Positions 18,155 through 27,272 of a stretch of DNA of 64,000 nt are shown here, one piece after another. Location: NCBI GenBank assembly GCA_016706055.1, contig JADJKL010000008.1:1-64000 (forward strand), written 5' to 3'. The stretch's first letter is position 1. Each line of letters starts with the position of its first letter. The DNA comes from Chitinophagaceae bacterium (GTDB lineage: Bacteria > Bacteroidota > Bacteroidia > Chitinophagales > Chitinophagaceae). The notes under the pieces were generated by a model, which worked only from the letters and a program-made list of their open reading frames with translations, ran no database searches and was not told the origin of the DNA. Both the position numbers and the translations under genes were made by a program.

Positions 18155-19301
18155 CTGTTTAAATCATCTACATACGATTTTGTTTTTCTGGGTGCAGGCT
18201 GTGCTTCACTTAGTCTGTTAATGAGGGATGATCCGGTGTGAAAAATTTGCCGATAAAAAAATCTTGCTAATTGATAAGGATGCTAAAAAGAATAATGATC
18301 GTACCTGGTGTTTCTGGGAACAAGAAGATGGCTTTTTTGATAAAATTGTTTTTAAAAAATGGGATACTATTTCTTTTTTGAGTGATGCTTATGTTGCTGA
18401 TATGGAGATATCACCCTATCAATATAAAATGATAAGAGGAATTGATTTTTATCAGTACTGTTTTCAGGAAATAAAAAGACATCCAACTATTGAATTTATA
18501 CAAGCGGATATTGGCGACTGGAGTTATCAGGAAAAATCGCTTTCAATAGATTTAAACGACATTGAATATCACTTTACTAATACTATACTTTTCAATTCAA
18601 TTTATAGAGAAGAAAATGCAGACAAGAAAATAATCAAACTGCTGCAGCATTTTAAGGGATGGATTATTGAAACAAAAGAACCTGCTTTTAATCCCGAGAA
18701 AGCAACGATGATGGATTTTCGGATAAGCCAAGATAATGGAACGAGTTTCGTTTATGTACTTCCTTTTGATGAGAAAACAGCTTTGGTAGAATACACTTTG
18801 TTTACAAAGCAATTACTGCAACCTGATGAATATGATGAACAGCTTGAGCTATATATAAAGATGTTTTTGCATATTGAAGAATATAAAGTGATCGAAAAGG
18901 AGTTTGGTGTAATACCTATGACAAATGAGAAACTCTCTTTTGAAAGAAATGGCTGGAATATTGGCACAGCAGGAGGTCAAACCAAAGGTTCAAGTGGATA
19001 TACTTTTCAATTTATCCAAAAACAATCGCAACAGATAGTTGATTGCCTGGTTAATCAAAATCCATTAAGCGAAATACCGGCAACGCCAAAAAGATTCCGC
19101 TTTTATGATAATACATTATTGGAAATACTTTACCACAATAAATTGCCGGGCAAAGAAATCTTTACAGCATTTTTCAAAAAAAATAAACCTCAACAGGTGT
19201 TGAGGTTTTTAGATAATGAGAGTTCTATAAAAGATGAATTGAAGATTATTTCTTCTCTGCCTACATGGCCTTTTTTAAAGGCCGCTATTAAGCAACTGTA
19301 A
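18155..19301 (+). CDS. crtY: Lycopene beta-cyclase (one frameshift near the N-terminus)
   Basis: The N-terminus YDFVFLGAGCASLSLLMR, an FAD-binding motif, is read in one frame from 18173. Removing one G from the GGG at 18223-18225 joins it to MIRCEKFADKKILLIDKDAKKN, followed by DRTWCFWE, the cyclase signature, and GWNIGTAGGQTKGSSGYTFQFI near residue 270. No ATG precedes the conserved start; CTG 18155 is the only near-cognate start in frame, so the true start may be mis-sequenced. The enzyme closes both ends of lycopene to beta-ionone rings. It ends head-to-head with the small membrane protein at 19302. Confidence 0.9.
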
Positions 19302-19739
19302 TTAATTGTCAGGATCCATTTGCATAAACTCCCTCTTCACTGCTTTCAGCATACTAAATAATTGCGCCACCTGAATAAGCAGCAATATAGCAAGTGCAAG
19401 TAATACAAACCAAGGAAGACTAATCGTTTTTACTGGGGGTATGTCTTTTTGAAATTTTTGAATATGCCAGCCTGTAAGTGCCGCACCAAAAGCTAATCCT
19501 ACAAGCAGAAATGAAAGCAGCGAATAAACTACTTTCATAAACATAATTCGCATGGTGGAGTAGCCAACTTTAAAATTTTCTAGTATGGCTGCGGGAATTA
19601 TCAATACAAGGGATATCCAACTCCAGTTTTTATCAAACCAGTCGTTATCAAGTACAAGATTTAAAAGTAGCACCAGAATGATTGACATAAGCCCCCAGGG
19701 AAAAATGAGGAACATTGAAGGTTTTGAAGATTTCTGCAT
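19302..19739 (-). CDS. Small integral membrane protein of unknown function
   Basis: 145 residues with four hydrophobic segments (FLIFPWGLMSIILVLLLNLVL, WISLVLIIPAAIL, YSLLSFLLVGLAFGAALTGW, LPWFVLLALAILLLIQVAQLF) and a short polar tail. No family is recognised. Its stop codon abuts that of crtY, and no terminator hairpin is seen between the two convergent genes. Confidence 0.5.
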   Translation of the reverse strand: MQKSSKPSMFLIFPWGLMSIILVLLLNLVLDNDWFDKNWSWISLVLIIPAAILENFKVGYSTMRIMFMKVVYSLLSFLLVGLAFGAALTGWHIQKFQKDIPPVKTISLPWFVLLALAILLLIQVAQLFSMLKAVKREFMQMDPDN

Positions 19740-19886
19740 CGGTTTTGGTTTGATTTTGAGAAGAAAGGTAGAGAATTAACCGGAAAATAAAAAGCATTTT
19801 ACTTTGGTCTGGTTTAAGAGGGGCATTATAAAGGCAACAAAAGCCAGACAACCGGAGCAGACTTTTTCAGGATTCACTTTTTTAGT

Positions 19887-20033
19887 AGTGGCTCAGTTTT
19901 AAATTGAATTGAACCACATAGACAGATAGTCCACAATAGGTGAACACATAGCTATGTGAATCACTATGTTTCTAATGTGCCTATGTGGTTCAAAATCTTT
20001 TTATATTATAAATTTTAAACTGGGACACTGCCC
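19887..20033. repeat. Nested inverted-repeat element (MITE-like)
   Basis: The 460-nt gap 19740-20201 holds a nested palindrome. Outer arms: GTGGCTCAGTTTTAAATT from 19888 against AATTTTAAACTGGGACACTG at 20011, matching with few mismatches as inverted repeats. Middle arms: GAACCACATAG 19911-19921 and CTATGTGGTTC 19981-19991, perfect. Centre: CACATAGCTATGTG near 19945. It contains no ORF. The ends resemble terminal inverted repeats of a small non-autonomous transposon. Confidence 0.6.
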
Positions 20034-20201
20034 TTTTTGCAACCTGATCTTTTTTTGCTTTTTTTGATGTATATTACTTAATGATCAATCGCTAAAAAAT
20101 TTGATAATTAGAATCTGCTTTTACTGTAATTTCATGTTTTAATATCGGGTAGTGAATTTAAAAAATCTTGAGGCGATTAATCCATAATAATAGTAAGTAA
20201 A

Positions 20202-20892
20202 ATGAAAAAAATACAATTTTTAATCCTGTGTGTTCTGTTGATGTCTGTAAAAGTGAGTGCTCAGACGTTTGTAATTGATACAACTGAAATAACATTTGAG
20301 AATAAATTAAGACCTTGTCTTTTTGTGAAATTTGATGCAGACGCTAAAACCGTAAAAAAGGGTTGGGTTGATTACATGAAGAAAAATTATAAGATCAAAG
20401 TCAAAGGAGTTGGTTTGTTTTCGGATAAAGACATAGTAGATGCAGATGATGTTACGATTAATTCAATCAGTGACAAAAGAATGAATATGTATGCAAGAGT
20501 AACAGATATAACTGGAGGATCGGAAATGAAATACTTCATGTCGTGTGGCTATGATTTTTTTATTGGCCCGAAAGAATACACAATGGAGTTTGAGGGTATG
20601 CATAAAATGCTAAACGATTTTAGTATTAGTTTTTTGAATAACTATTATGCAGATGAAACATCATCCATCCTTAAAAAGATAAAAGGATATGAAAGAGATA
20701 TTAAGAAGAATAACAACGCTATTGCCAGTAATAAAAAAGAGTAAGAAGGGGTCTGATGCTGTAGCTAGCGGCCTGGAGTCAAAAAATTATTCTTTAAAAT
20801 TGGAAAATGAACAGATTGAATCTAAAATTGTTGCTCTCACAAAAGACATAGATGCAATAAAAGAGAAGCAGGAAGGAATTATTATTAAGTAA
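20202..20892 (+). CDS. Secreted protein of unknown function with a C-terminal coiled coil (one frameshift)
   Basis: It starts MKKIQFLILCVLLMSVKVSA with cleavage expected after SAQ, so it is exported. The frame from 20202 stops at 20744; deleting one A of the A6 run near 20733 continues it as NKKSKKGSDAVASGLESKN and then SLKLENEQIESKIVALTKDI, a heptad-like coiled coil, to 20892. The full protein is about 229 residues. No family is recognised. A LapA-like membrane protein follows after 21 nt. Confidence 0.55.
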
Positions 20893-20913
20893 CTTAATTA
20901 AATTAGCAAAAGA

Positions 20914-21159
20914 ATGAAACAGTTCAAGACATTTCTGTTGGCATTGATTGTCATTATTTTTGTTGTATTTGCCGTTCAGAATTTTGAAACAGTTCAAATT
21001 AAATTATTTAGTTGGGGCGTTAGTCTCCCACTTGCTTTACTTACTGTAGCTATTTATATATTGGGAATGTTTACGGGAGGCCTGCTGTGGTCAAACCTGA
21101 AAAAACTTGCAAAACATGAAGAGGAAGGTGCAAAAAAAGAAACAGGAAGCAACGTTTAA
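20914..21159 (+). CDS. LapA-domain (DUF1049) membrane protein
   Basis: 81 residues with two helices (FLLALIVIIFVVFAVQNFETV and LALLTVAIYILGMFTGGLLW) separated by the conserved NFETVQIKLFSWGVSLPL stretch, then a charged cytoplasmic tail (LKKLAKHEEEGAKKE). This matches the LapA/YrvD-like family, known in E. coli for linking the membrane to LPS regulation through LapB. No lapB is seen nearby. Confidence 0.75.
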   Translation: MKQFKTFLLALIVIIFVVFAVQNFETVQIKLFSWGVSLPLALLTVAIYILGMFTGGLLWSNLKKLAKHEEEGAKKETGSNV

Positions 21160-21354
21160 CTTGAAAATTATACTACGCTAAAGAGTGTAATAATTTCGGA
21201 TTAGAACTAACTATAGTTTTATTTTCCTCTCACTATTTCGTATATTAGGAGGATGCCTTTAAAGGAAATAGTAAATTAAAGGCCTTTAATAACTTCTTAA
21301 AAGGAACTGATTATCTAACGTTGTTAATCAGTATTTACTCAAATTTTTTATTTT

Positions 21355-22926
21355 ATGGATACAGAGATTATTGATGTTAGAAGCCTGACAATCGAAGATT
21401 ATCAGGAACTAAAAGAATCTATGATGCAGGCTTATGCCAGTCTTGGAGGTCAGTATTGGAAGGAAGAAGCTATTAAAAAACTGATTCAGAAATTTCCTGA
21501 TGGACAGATTGTGATAACCTTAGACGGTAAGGTGGTTGGCTGCGCCTTATCAATTATTGTTAATTACGATAAATTCGGTGACAAACATAACTACCGTGAA
21601 ATAACGGGCAATTTTAGTTTTGAAACACATACCTCCAAAGGAGATACACTGTATGGTATAGAAATTTTTATTCATCCCAACTACAGAGGAATGCGGTTGG
21701 CCCGCCGATTATACGATACTCGAAAAATGCTTTGCGAAAGACTGAACCTGAAAGCTATTGTTGCCGGAGGAAGAATTCCGAAGTATAGTATGTATGCTGA
21801 TACATTAAAACCCAAAGAGTATATTGAAAAAGTTAAGAAGAGAGAGATATTTGATCCCACACTTACATTTCAGATATCAAACGATTTTCAAGTAAAGAAA
21901 GTATTGAAAAACTATTTACCGGAAGATGAAGAAAGTATGGGCTTCGCCACCTTGTTAATATGGCATAATGTTTACCACGATGAAAAAAATATTTTGCTCC
22001 GTCAGAAAGATATAATAAGGATTGGCCTGGTACAATGGCAAATGCGTCATTATCATACAACAGAAGATTTGTTAAAGCAGGTTGAATACTTTGTGGATGC
22101 AGTAAGTGATTACGAGTCTGATTTTATTTTATTCCCTGAATTATTTAATGCTCCATTGATGGGTGCCTTTAATGAGATGGATGCCCGTCATGCTATAAAG
22201 GAACTGGCACAGTACACTGCACCAATTGTAGATGCAATGAGTAAAATGGCAGTATCATACAATGTAAACATCATTGCCGGTAGTATGCCAGAAATAAGGG
22301 ATGGAAAAGTCTATAATGTTTCATATGTGTTGCAGCGTAACGGGGTAACTGATAGTGTTCCTAAAATTCACATCACTCCATCTGAAGAGTATGAATGGAA
22401 TATACAGGGCGGTAATGAAATAAAAGTGATTGAAACAGATGCAGGAAAAATTGGTGTACAGATATGTTATGATGTTGAATTTCCGGAAATGACAAGAAAG
22501 CTGGCAGATGAAGGTTTGCAAATTCTATTTGTTCCTTTTTTAACCGACACACAAAATGCTTACAACCGTGTTCGCTTTTGTGCCCAGGCAAGGGCTATAG
22601 AAAATGAGTGTTTTGTTGCTATTGCAGGAAGCGTTGGAAATTTACCCAAAGTAACTAATATGGATCTTCAGTTTGCGCAGTCAGCAGTATTTACGCCAAA
22701 TGACTTTGCTTTTCCGGTTACTGGAATAAAAGCTGAAGCAACACCTAATACCGAAATGATTGTGGTAAGCGATGTAGATCTTTCATTACTTACTGAGTTG
22801 CACCATTATGGAAGTGTGCAAACGATGAAGGACAGAAGACTGGATCTTTATCAATTGAATTTTGCAGAAATTATAGAAGAGAAAAAAGCTGAAAATATTG
22901 TTGAGCCAGTTAACAATCAGGTGTAA
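21355..22926 (+). CDS. GNAT acetyltransferase fused to a carbon-nitrogen hydrolase (nitrilase superfamily)
   Basis: 523 residues. The N-terminal half is a GNAT domain (IIVNYDKFGD, GIEIFIHPNYRGMRLARRLYDTRK, the acetyl-CoA loop at about residues 105-120). The C-terminal half from about 222 is a nitrilase fold with the catalytic triad Glu262 (FPELFN), Lys337 (VPKIHITPSEEYEW) and Cys371 (QICYDVEFPE). The fusion is known in many bacteria; the hydrolase resembles omega-amidase-like C-N hydrolases. The two active sites may acetylate and deamidate the same small metabolite, but the substrate is unknown. Confidence 0.85.
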   Translation: MDTEIIDVRSLTIEDYQELKESMMQAYASLGGQYWKEEAIKKLIQKFPDGQIVITLDGKVVGCALSIIVNYDKFGDKHNYREITGNFSFETHTSKGDTLYGIEIFIHPNYRGMRLARRLYDTRKMLCERLNLKAIVAGGRIPKYSMYADTLKPKEYIEKVKKREIFDPTLTFQISNDFQVKKVLKNYLPEDEESMGFATLLIWHNVYHDEKNILLRQKDIIRIGLVQWQMRHYHTTEDLLKQVEYFVDAVSDYESDFILFPELFNAPLMGAFNEMDARHAIKELAQYTAPIVDAMSKMAVSYNVNIIAGSMPEIRDGKVYNVSYVLQRNGVTDSVPKIHITPSEEYEWNIQGGNEIKVIETDAGKIGVQICYDVEFPEMTRKLADEGLQILFVPFLTDTQNAYNRVRFCAQARAIENECFVAIAGSVGNLPKVTNMDLQFAQSAVFTPNDFAFPVTGIKAEATPNTEMIVVSDVDLSLLTELHHYGSVQTMKDRRLDLYQLNFAEIIEEKKAENIVEPVNNQV

Positions 22927-22976
22927 TGATGAATATTCTGGTTTATAAATTGTCGATGTAAAGAGTAAAGAAATCT

Positions 22977-23809
22977 ATGAAAGAATTCTGGGAAAAAATA
23001 TTGTTCAAGCTAGGGTCAATTACAGTTACACCAGCTAAAATTGCTGAAGTCTTAATTGTTGTTGCCGTCACTTGGTTTCTGCTGCTTTTTTTCAGGAAAT
23101 TATTACTTAGGAATAAAGAGATGGAAATGGGCGAAAGAGGGAGAAGAATTTCTTTATTTCAGCTGGTTAAATATTTTGTGTGGGTTATTGTTGCTTCAAT
23201 ATGCATACGTATAGCAGGGTTTGATATTACGATTTTGGTAGCTGGTTCTGCTGCTTTATTAGTGGGAATCGGTTTTGGCTTGCAAAATATTTTCAGTGAT
23301 CTGATATCAGGGTTATTCATGCTGTTTGAACGTAAAGTAAGAGTTGGCGATGTTATGGAAGTCGACAATATTGTGGGAAAGGTACAGGCAATTAATCTGA
23401 GAACATCAGTATTGCTAACAAGAGATGGTTATGATATCATCGTTCCGAATCATAAATTTATTACAGAAAATGTCGTTAACTGGAGCCACCATAGCTATGA
23501 CCGTCGGTTTCAGGTAGAAGTCGGAGTAAGCTATGATAGCGACATAGATCTTGTTACAAAGGTTTTGCTACAGTGTGGCACAGAGCAACAGGAGTTGATT
23601 AAAGCAGACCATCATAAGCCTAGCGTAAGGTTTAGCGATTTTGGAGACAGTGCATTAATCTTCAATCTCATGTTCTGGACGAAAGATATTTTCATGTAGA
23701 ACAAATAAAAAGTGAACTGCGGTATAAAATATTCCGCTCATTCAAAGAGGAAAATATTGCTATACCTTTTCCACAAAGAGATGTTCATGTTATTCCTAAA
23801 TCGTTATAA
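22977..23809 (+). CDS. Small-conductance mechanosensitive channel, MscS family (one frameshift)
   Basis: Two to three N-terminal helices are followed by the pore helix and beta domain: LLVGIGFGLQNIFSDLISGLFMLFERKVRVGD, then NLRTSVLLTRDGYDIIVPNHKFI. The frame stops at 23699 after WTKDIFM. One T is missing from the run at 23689-23692: restoring it reads WTKDIFHVEQIKSELRYKIF, IPFPQRDVHVIPKSL and stops at 23809, the normal C-terminus. The channel opens when membrane tension rises and lets out solutes on hypo-osmotic shock. Confidence 0.85.
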
Positions 23810-23817
23810 AAGGAGGC

Positions 23818-23935
23818 TGTCTCAAAAGTTAGGTGGGGCACAATGAACACTAAGAAAACACAATGTTCACAAAGAAATTTTCTTTTTCTTTCGAAACGTT
23901 GTGAACTTTGTGTTTCTGTTTTTTGACTTTTAGGC
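23818..23935. repeat. Degenerate palindromic element
   Basis: Between the MscS gene and the DUF1508 gene lies GGCTGTCTCAAAAGTTA at the left, and TTTGACTTTTAGGCC at the right, roughly inverted. Inside are AGAAAACACAATGTTCACAA (about 23851) and TTGTGAACTTTGTGTTTCT (about 23900), also inverted with few mismatches. No ORF. The design is like the element at 19887, with a similar GGCtGTctC-type end. Confidence 0.5.
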
Positions 23936-23963
23936 CAATCTCTTTTCTATACACTAGATTAAT

Positions 23964-24293
23964 TTATTGCAAAGCATCAATTACAAGCAGTTCCTGTAGC
24001 TTCCCTTCAATTTCATTTATCCATTTGTCACGGAGTTGGGCAGTATCAAATAGCATACTAGTTCCTACTATTTGCCCGTTCGTACTTTTTACATTAAAAA
24101 AATATTTTCCATTCGTACTCTCTTTTTTTTCTACACCTGACGGCAGCGGCATATTCTTTTTAATGGAATCAATGCCATTCAACATATTTTCTTTTTGCTT
24201 ATATCCTTCGCCTGAAAGAAGCACCTTTTTTTTGGTGTCTATTAAACGGAAATAATGTTCATCATTTGATCCTTTGTACACTTCAAATTTCAT
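23964..24293 (-). CDS. DUF1508 (YegP-like) protein
   Basis: 109 residues with two copies of the YegP repeat: YFRLIDTKKKVLLSGEGYKQKENMLNGIDSIKKN, then YFFNVKSTNGQIVGTSMLFDTAQLRDKWINEI. The pattern F-hx-hh..NGpvIhsSegY..k..hpptIp.VKKN is characteristic, the second repeat being more diverged. The family is widespread and of unknown biochemical role. It lies on the opposite strand to the surrounding ion-transport genes. Confidence 0.75.
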   Translation of the reverse strand: MKFEVYKGSNDEHYFRLIDTKKKVLLSGEGYKQKENMLNGIDSIKKNMPLPSGVEKKESTNGKYFFNVKSTNGQIVGTSMLFDTAQLRDKWINEIEGKLQELLVIDALQ

Positions 24294-24453
24294 AATTAAT
24301 TTTTAGAGTTAAGAAATAAGAAAAATTCGATTTTAGTAAAATCATGAATTCATCTTTTAGGTAACTGGGGGAATAGTAACCCTTTTAAATTGAAAAGCGA
24401 TGAAAAACATGTTAAAATGTTGAAAAGCAAAGGTGTTAGGCTATTTTTGCCGG

Positions 24454-25740
24454 ATGGATGGGATTAGTTCGTACATATATATTATTGCAGCTTGTTTGCT
24501 AGTTGTGTTCTCCTATTTGTACAATTTGATTTCACAAAAAACAGGCATCCCTTCTGTTTTATTACTGCTGTTGTCCGGCATTATACTCAGGGAAGTATTA
24601 ATTTATAATAATGCAATAGTTTCTATTCCGTCCTATTCGGTAGAAGTTTTTGGCATAATAGGTTTAATTATGATTGTGCTTGAAGCAGGTCTGGATTTGC
24701 AGGTAAGCAAGAAAAAAATTAAGCTTATACGAAATGCTTTTTTATCAGCATTGTTTATCCTCGCATTCTCCTCATTTGCTTGTTCTGTATTGTTGTATTA
24801 TACGTTGCAGGAAGATTATCTGCATTGTTTAATTTATGCGATTCCGCTTTCTGTGGTAAGTAGCGCTATTGTTATTCCAAGTATTTCTCATCTCGAAGAA
24901 AATAAGAAAGAGTTTTTAGTGTATGAAACTTCTTTTTCTGACATTATTGGGATTATCGTATTTAACTACATTATTGCTGGTAATTTTTTACAGGCAAGCA
25001 ATCTTGCAATATTCTTTGGATCAGTAGTGCTGGCACTTTTTTTAAGTGTGATTTTGTCATTGCTGATTTTATTTATGCTTACAAAGATTAAAACAAAAAT
25101 CAGATTCTTTCTTGTTTTTGCGGTACTTATCTTTTTATATGCCGGAGGTAAAATGCTGAATCTACCTGCATTATTTATCATCTTATTGTTTGGTTTGATA
25201 GTGAGTAACTGGCAATTGTCTTTATTTCACAGGTTCTATAAATGGATGAATTTTACTGAAGTAAATGACGTTGGAAAGTTATTGCACAGCCTTACTGCGG
25301 AAAGCAGTTTTCTTATCCGTACTTTTTTCTTTTTTATTTTCGGGTTAACTATTGATGTAAGATTATTACTTGATATAGACGTTGTGCTTACCGGTAGTGC
25401 ACTTGTTTTAATACTATTTTTTATTCGATACATCTATTTGCGGTTTTTTCTTCATGCTCATATTTTCCCGGAATTATTTTTTATGCCAAGAGGCTTAATA
25501 ACGGTTCTCTTATTCTATAGTATTCCGGAAGTCTATAAACTTTCAAAATTTAATGAAGGGATTCTTTTCTTTGTGGTGCTTACTACTAGCATAATTATGA
25601 TGATTGGATCTATAAGTTACGGAAGACCAGAATTGCAGGCGATAAATGATGAGATACCAATAGCAGAGAATTCCAACATTTGGAATGACTTGGCGGAGCC
25701 GCTAATAGATGAAATAGAAACAGAACAAGAGAATTTGTAA
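24454..25740 (+). CDS. Cation:proton antiporter (CPA family, Kef/Nha-like)
   Basis: About 428 residues from ATG 24454 (a GTG at 24433 is also in frame), with 11-12 hydrophobic helices. Landmarks are ISQKTGIPSVLLLLLSGIIL in helix 2, IGLIMIVLEAGLDLQVSKK (the conserved hLExGL region), YAIPLSVVSSAIVIPSI and FSDIIGIIVFNYI, where the Asp probably binds the ion. No C-terminal TrkA-N domain is seen, unlike KefB/KefC; the tail is short and acidic. It exchanges Na+ or K+ for protons. Confidence 0.75.
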   Translation: MDGISSYIYIIAACLLVVFSYLYNLISQKTGIPSVLLLLLSGIILREVLIYNNAIVSIPSYSVEVFGIIGLIMIVLEAGLDLQVSKKKIKLIRNAFLSALFILAFSSFACSVLLYYTLQEDYLHCLIYAIPLSVVSSAIVIPSISHLEENKKEFLVYETSFSDIIGIIVFNYIIAGNFLQASNLAIFFGSVVLALFLSVILSLLILFMLTKIKTKIRFFLVFAVLIFLYAGGKMLNLPALFIILLFGLIVSNWQLSLFHRFYKWMNFTEVNDVGKLLHSLTAESSFLIRTFFFFIFGLTIDVRLLLDIDVVLTGSALVLILFFIRYIYLRFFLHAHIFPELFFMPRGLITVLLFYSIPEVYKLSKFNEGILFFVVLTTSIIMMIGSISYGRPELQAINDEIPIAENSNIWNDLAEPLIDEIETEQENL

Positions 25741-25844
25741 AGTTACGTTCAAATTTTTTGGGCAAATGCCTATTCATACATTTGCAATAATTTATCTTCA
25801 TCACAATTGCTTAGTGGCGGTTATAGAAAAATTATTTTAGTAAT

Positions 25845-27221
25845 ATGAACATAATCAGGAAGGTTCGCCAACTACTCAAACGGGCATTCGAAAAAATACA
25901 GAACGAAAGGTTTAAAAAGAATTTACTTCAGGCAGTTCCTTTTTGGATAGCATCATTGATAACAGGCTTATTAGCCGTACTTTATGCAAGATTATTTGCT
26001 TTTGCTGAACATGGAACAGCTTATATTATTAAGCATTATGCATGGTTGCTATTTATTGTCACCCCTTTATGTTTTGTATTAGCCTGGTGGGTTGTGGTAA
26101 GATTTGCAAAATTTGGTCGGGGTAGTGGAATACCTCAGGTTATGGCATCAATTGAATTGGCAACAACAAAAGATGATGCGAAAGTGGGCAAACTTCTTAG
26201 CCTTCGGATAATTATTGTAAAAGCATTTTCCAGCCTTGTACTGGTACTTGGTGGTGGTGCGATTGGAAGAGAAGGCCCAACGATTCAGATAGCTGGTTCT
26301 GTTTTTAGGAAAGTAAATATGCTACTACCTAAATGGTGGCCAAAAATTTCCAAGAGGAATATGATAATGACCGGTGCTGCGGCCGGACTATCAGCTGCAT
26401 TCAATACCCCGTTGGGAGGAATTGTTTTTGCTGTGGAAGAATTAACGAAAACGCATATAAGTTATTTTAAAACTGCACTATTTACCGCCATTATTATTGC
26501 GGGATTAACTGCGCAAGCATTGCTTGGGCCTTACTTATATCTTGGTTATCCATTAATAAACAATCTTTCATCCTATATTTTCTTTGCTGTAATTGGGGTA
26601 GCAATAATTGCAGGGCTACTTGGAAGTGGTATGGCAAAGATGATGCTTGCCCTACTTAAATGGAAATCAAAATTTAAATTCAGGTATCAGCACATTTTAT
26701 ATTTGATCATTTGTGCATTAATAATAGCAACAATAGCTTATTTTTTTGACGACAGAATTTTAGGGTCGGGGAAAAATTTAATGGAAAAAACCCTGTTTAC
26801 TTCAGATAAATATTCATCATGGTATGTGCCGGGCTTGCGAATTGCCGGACCTCTCTTGTCCTTCACAACAGGAGCTGCCGGTGGAGTATTTGCTCCATCC
26901 TTAAGTGCAGGTGCCAGTGTAGGATCTTTTATGGCCGGTTGGATGCATTTATCTGACACGAATTCCAATTTGCTAATTCTTGCCGGAATGGTTGGTTTTT
27001 TAACTGGCGTTACAAGAACTCCATTTACTTCTGCTATTCTTGTACTTGAAATGACTGATCGTCACAATGTAATTATGCATTTGATGGTTGCTGGTATGGT
27101 AGCGAATCTTGTGTCTTTACTAATAGATAGACATTCTTTGTATGATCATATGAAAAAGCAATATTTACAAGAAGTGAAAGAAGAGGATGTGATAGCTGTT
27201 GCCCCAGTGCAAAAGGAATAA
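25845..27221 (+). CDS. CLC-family chloride channel/transporter
   Basis: 458 residues with the three CLC ion-binding motifs: GRGSGIPQ (residues 91-98), GREGPTIQIA (141-150) with the gating Glu at 143, and the GxFxP region AGGVFAPSLSAGASVG (about 345-360). No C-terminal CBS domains are present; a separate CBS protein is encoded at 29657. The family includes both chloride channels and Cl-/H+ exchangers; the sequence alone does not settle which. Confidence 0.9.
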   Translation: MNIIRKVRQLLKRAFEKIQNERFKKNLLQAVPFWIASLITGLLAVLYARLFAFAEHGTAYIIKHYAWLLFIVTPLCFVLAWWVVVRFAKFGRGSGIPQVMASIELATTKDDAKVGKLLSLRIIIVKAFSSLVLVLGGGAIGREGPTIQIAGSVFRKVNMLLPKWWPKISKRNMIMTGAAAGLSAAFNTPLGGIVFAVEELTKTHISYFKTALFTAIIIAGLTAQALLGPYLYLGYPLINNLSSYIFFAVIGVAIIAGLLGSGMAKMMLALLKWKSKFKFRYQHILYLIICALIIATIAYFFDDRILGSGKNLMEKTLFTSDKYSSWYVPGLRIAGPLLSFTTGAAGGVFAPSLSAGASVGSFMAGWMHLSDTNSNLLILAGMVGFLTGVTRTPFTSAILVLEMTDRHNVIMHLMVAGMVANLVSLLIDRHSLYDHMKKQYLQEVKEEDVIAVAPVQKE

Positions 27222-27272
27222 AAAAAAAGTAACAATTTCGATGAACGTAAAGAATAGAATTTAATCTTATAT

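Noticed and set aside
20914..21159. Calling the small membrane protein part of an LPS assembly operon with lapB
   Set aside because: No TPR-type lapB or LPS gene is adjacent, so only the domain name is given.
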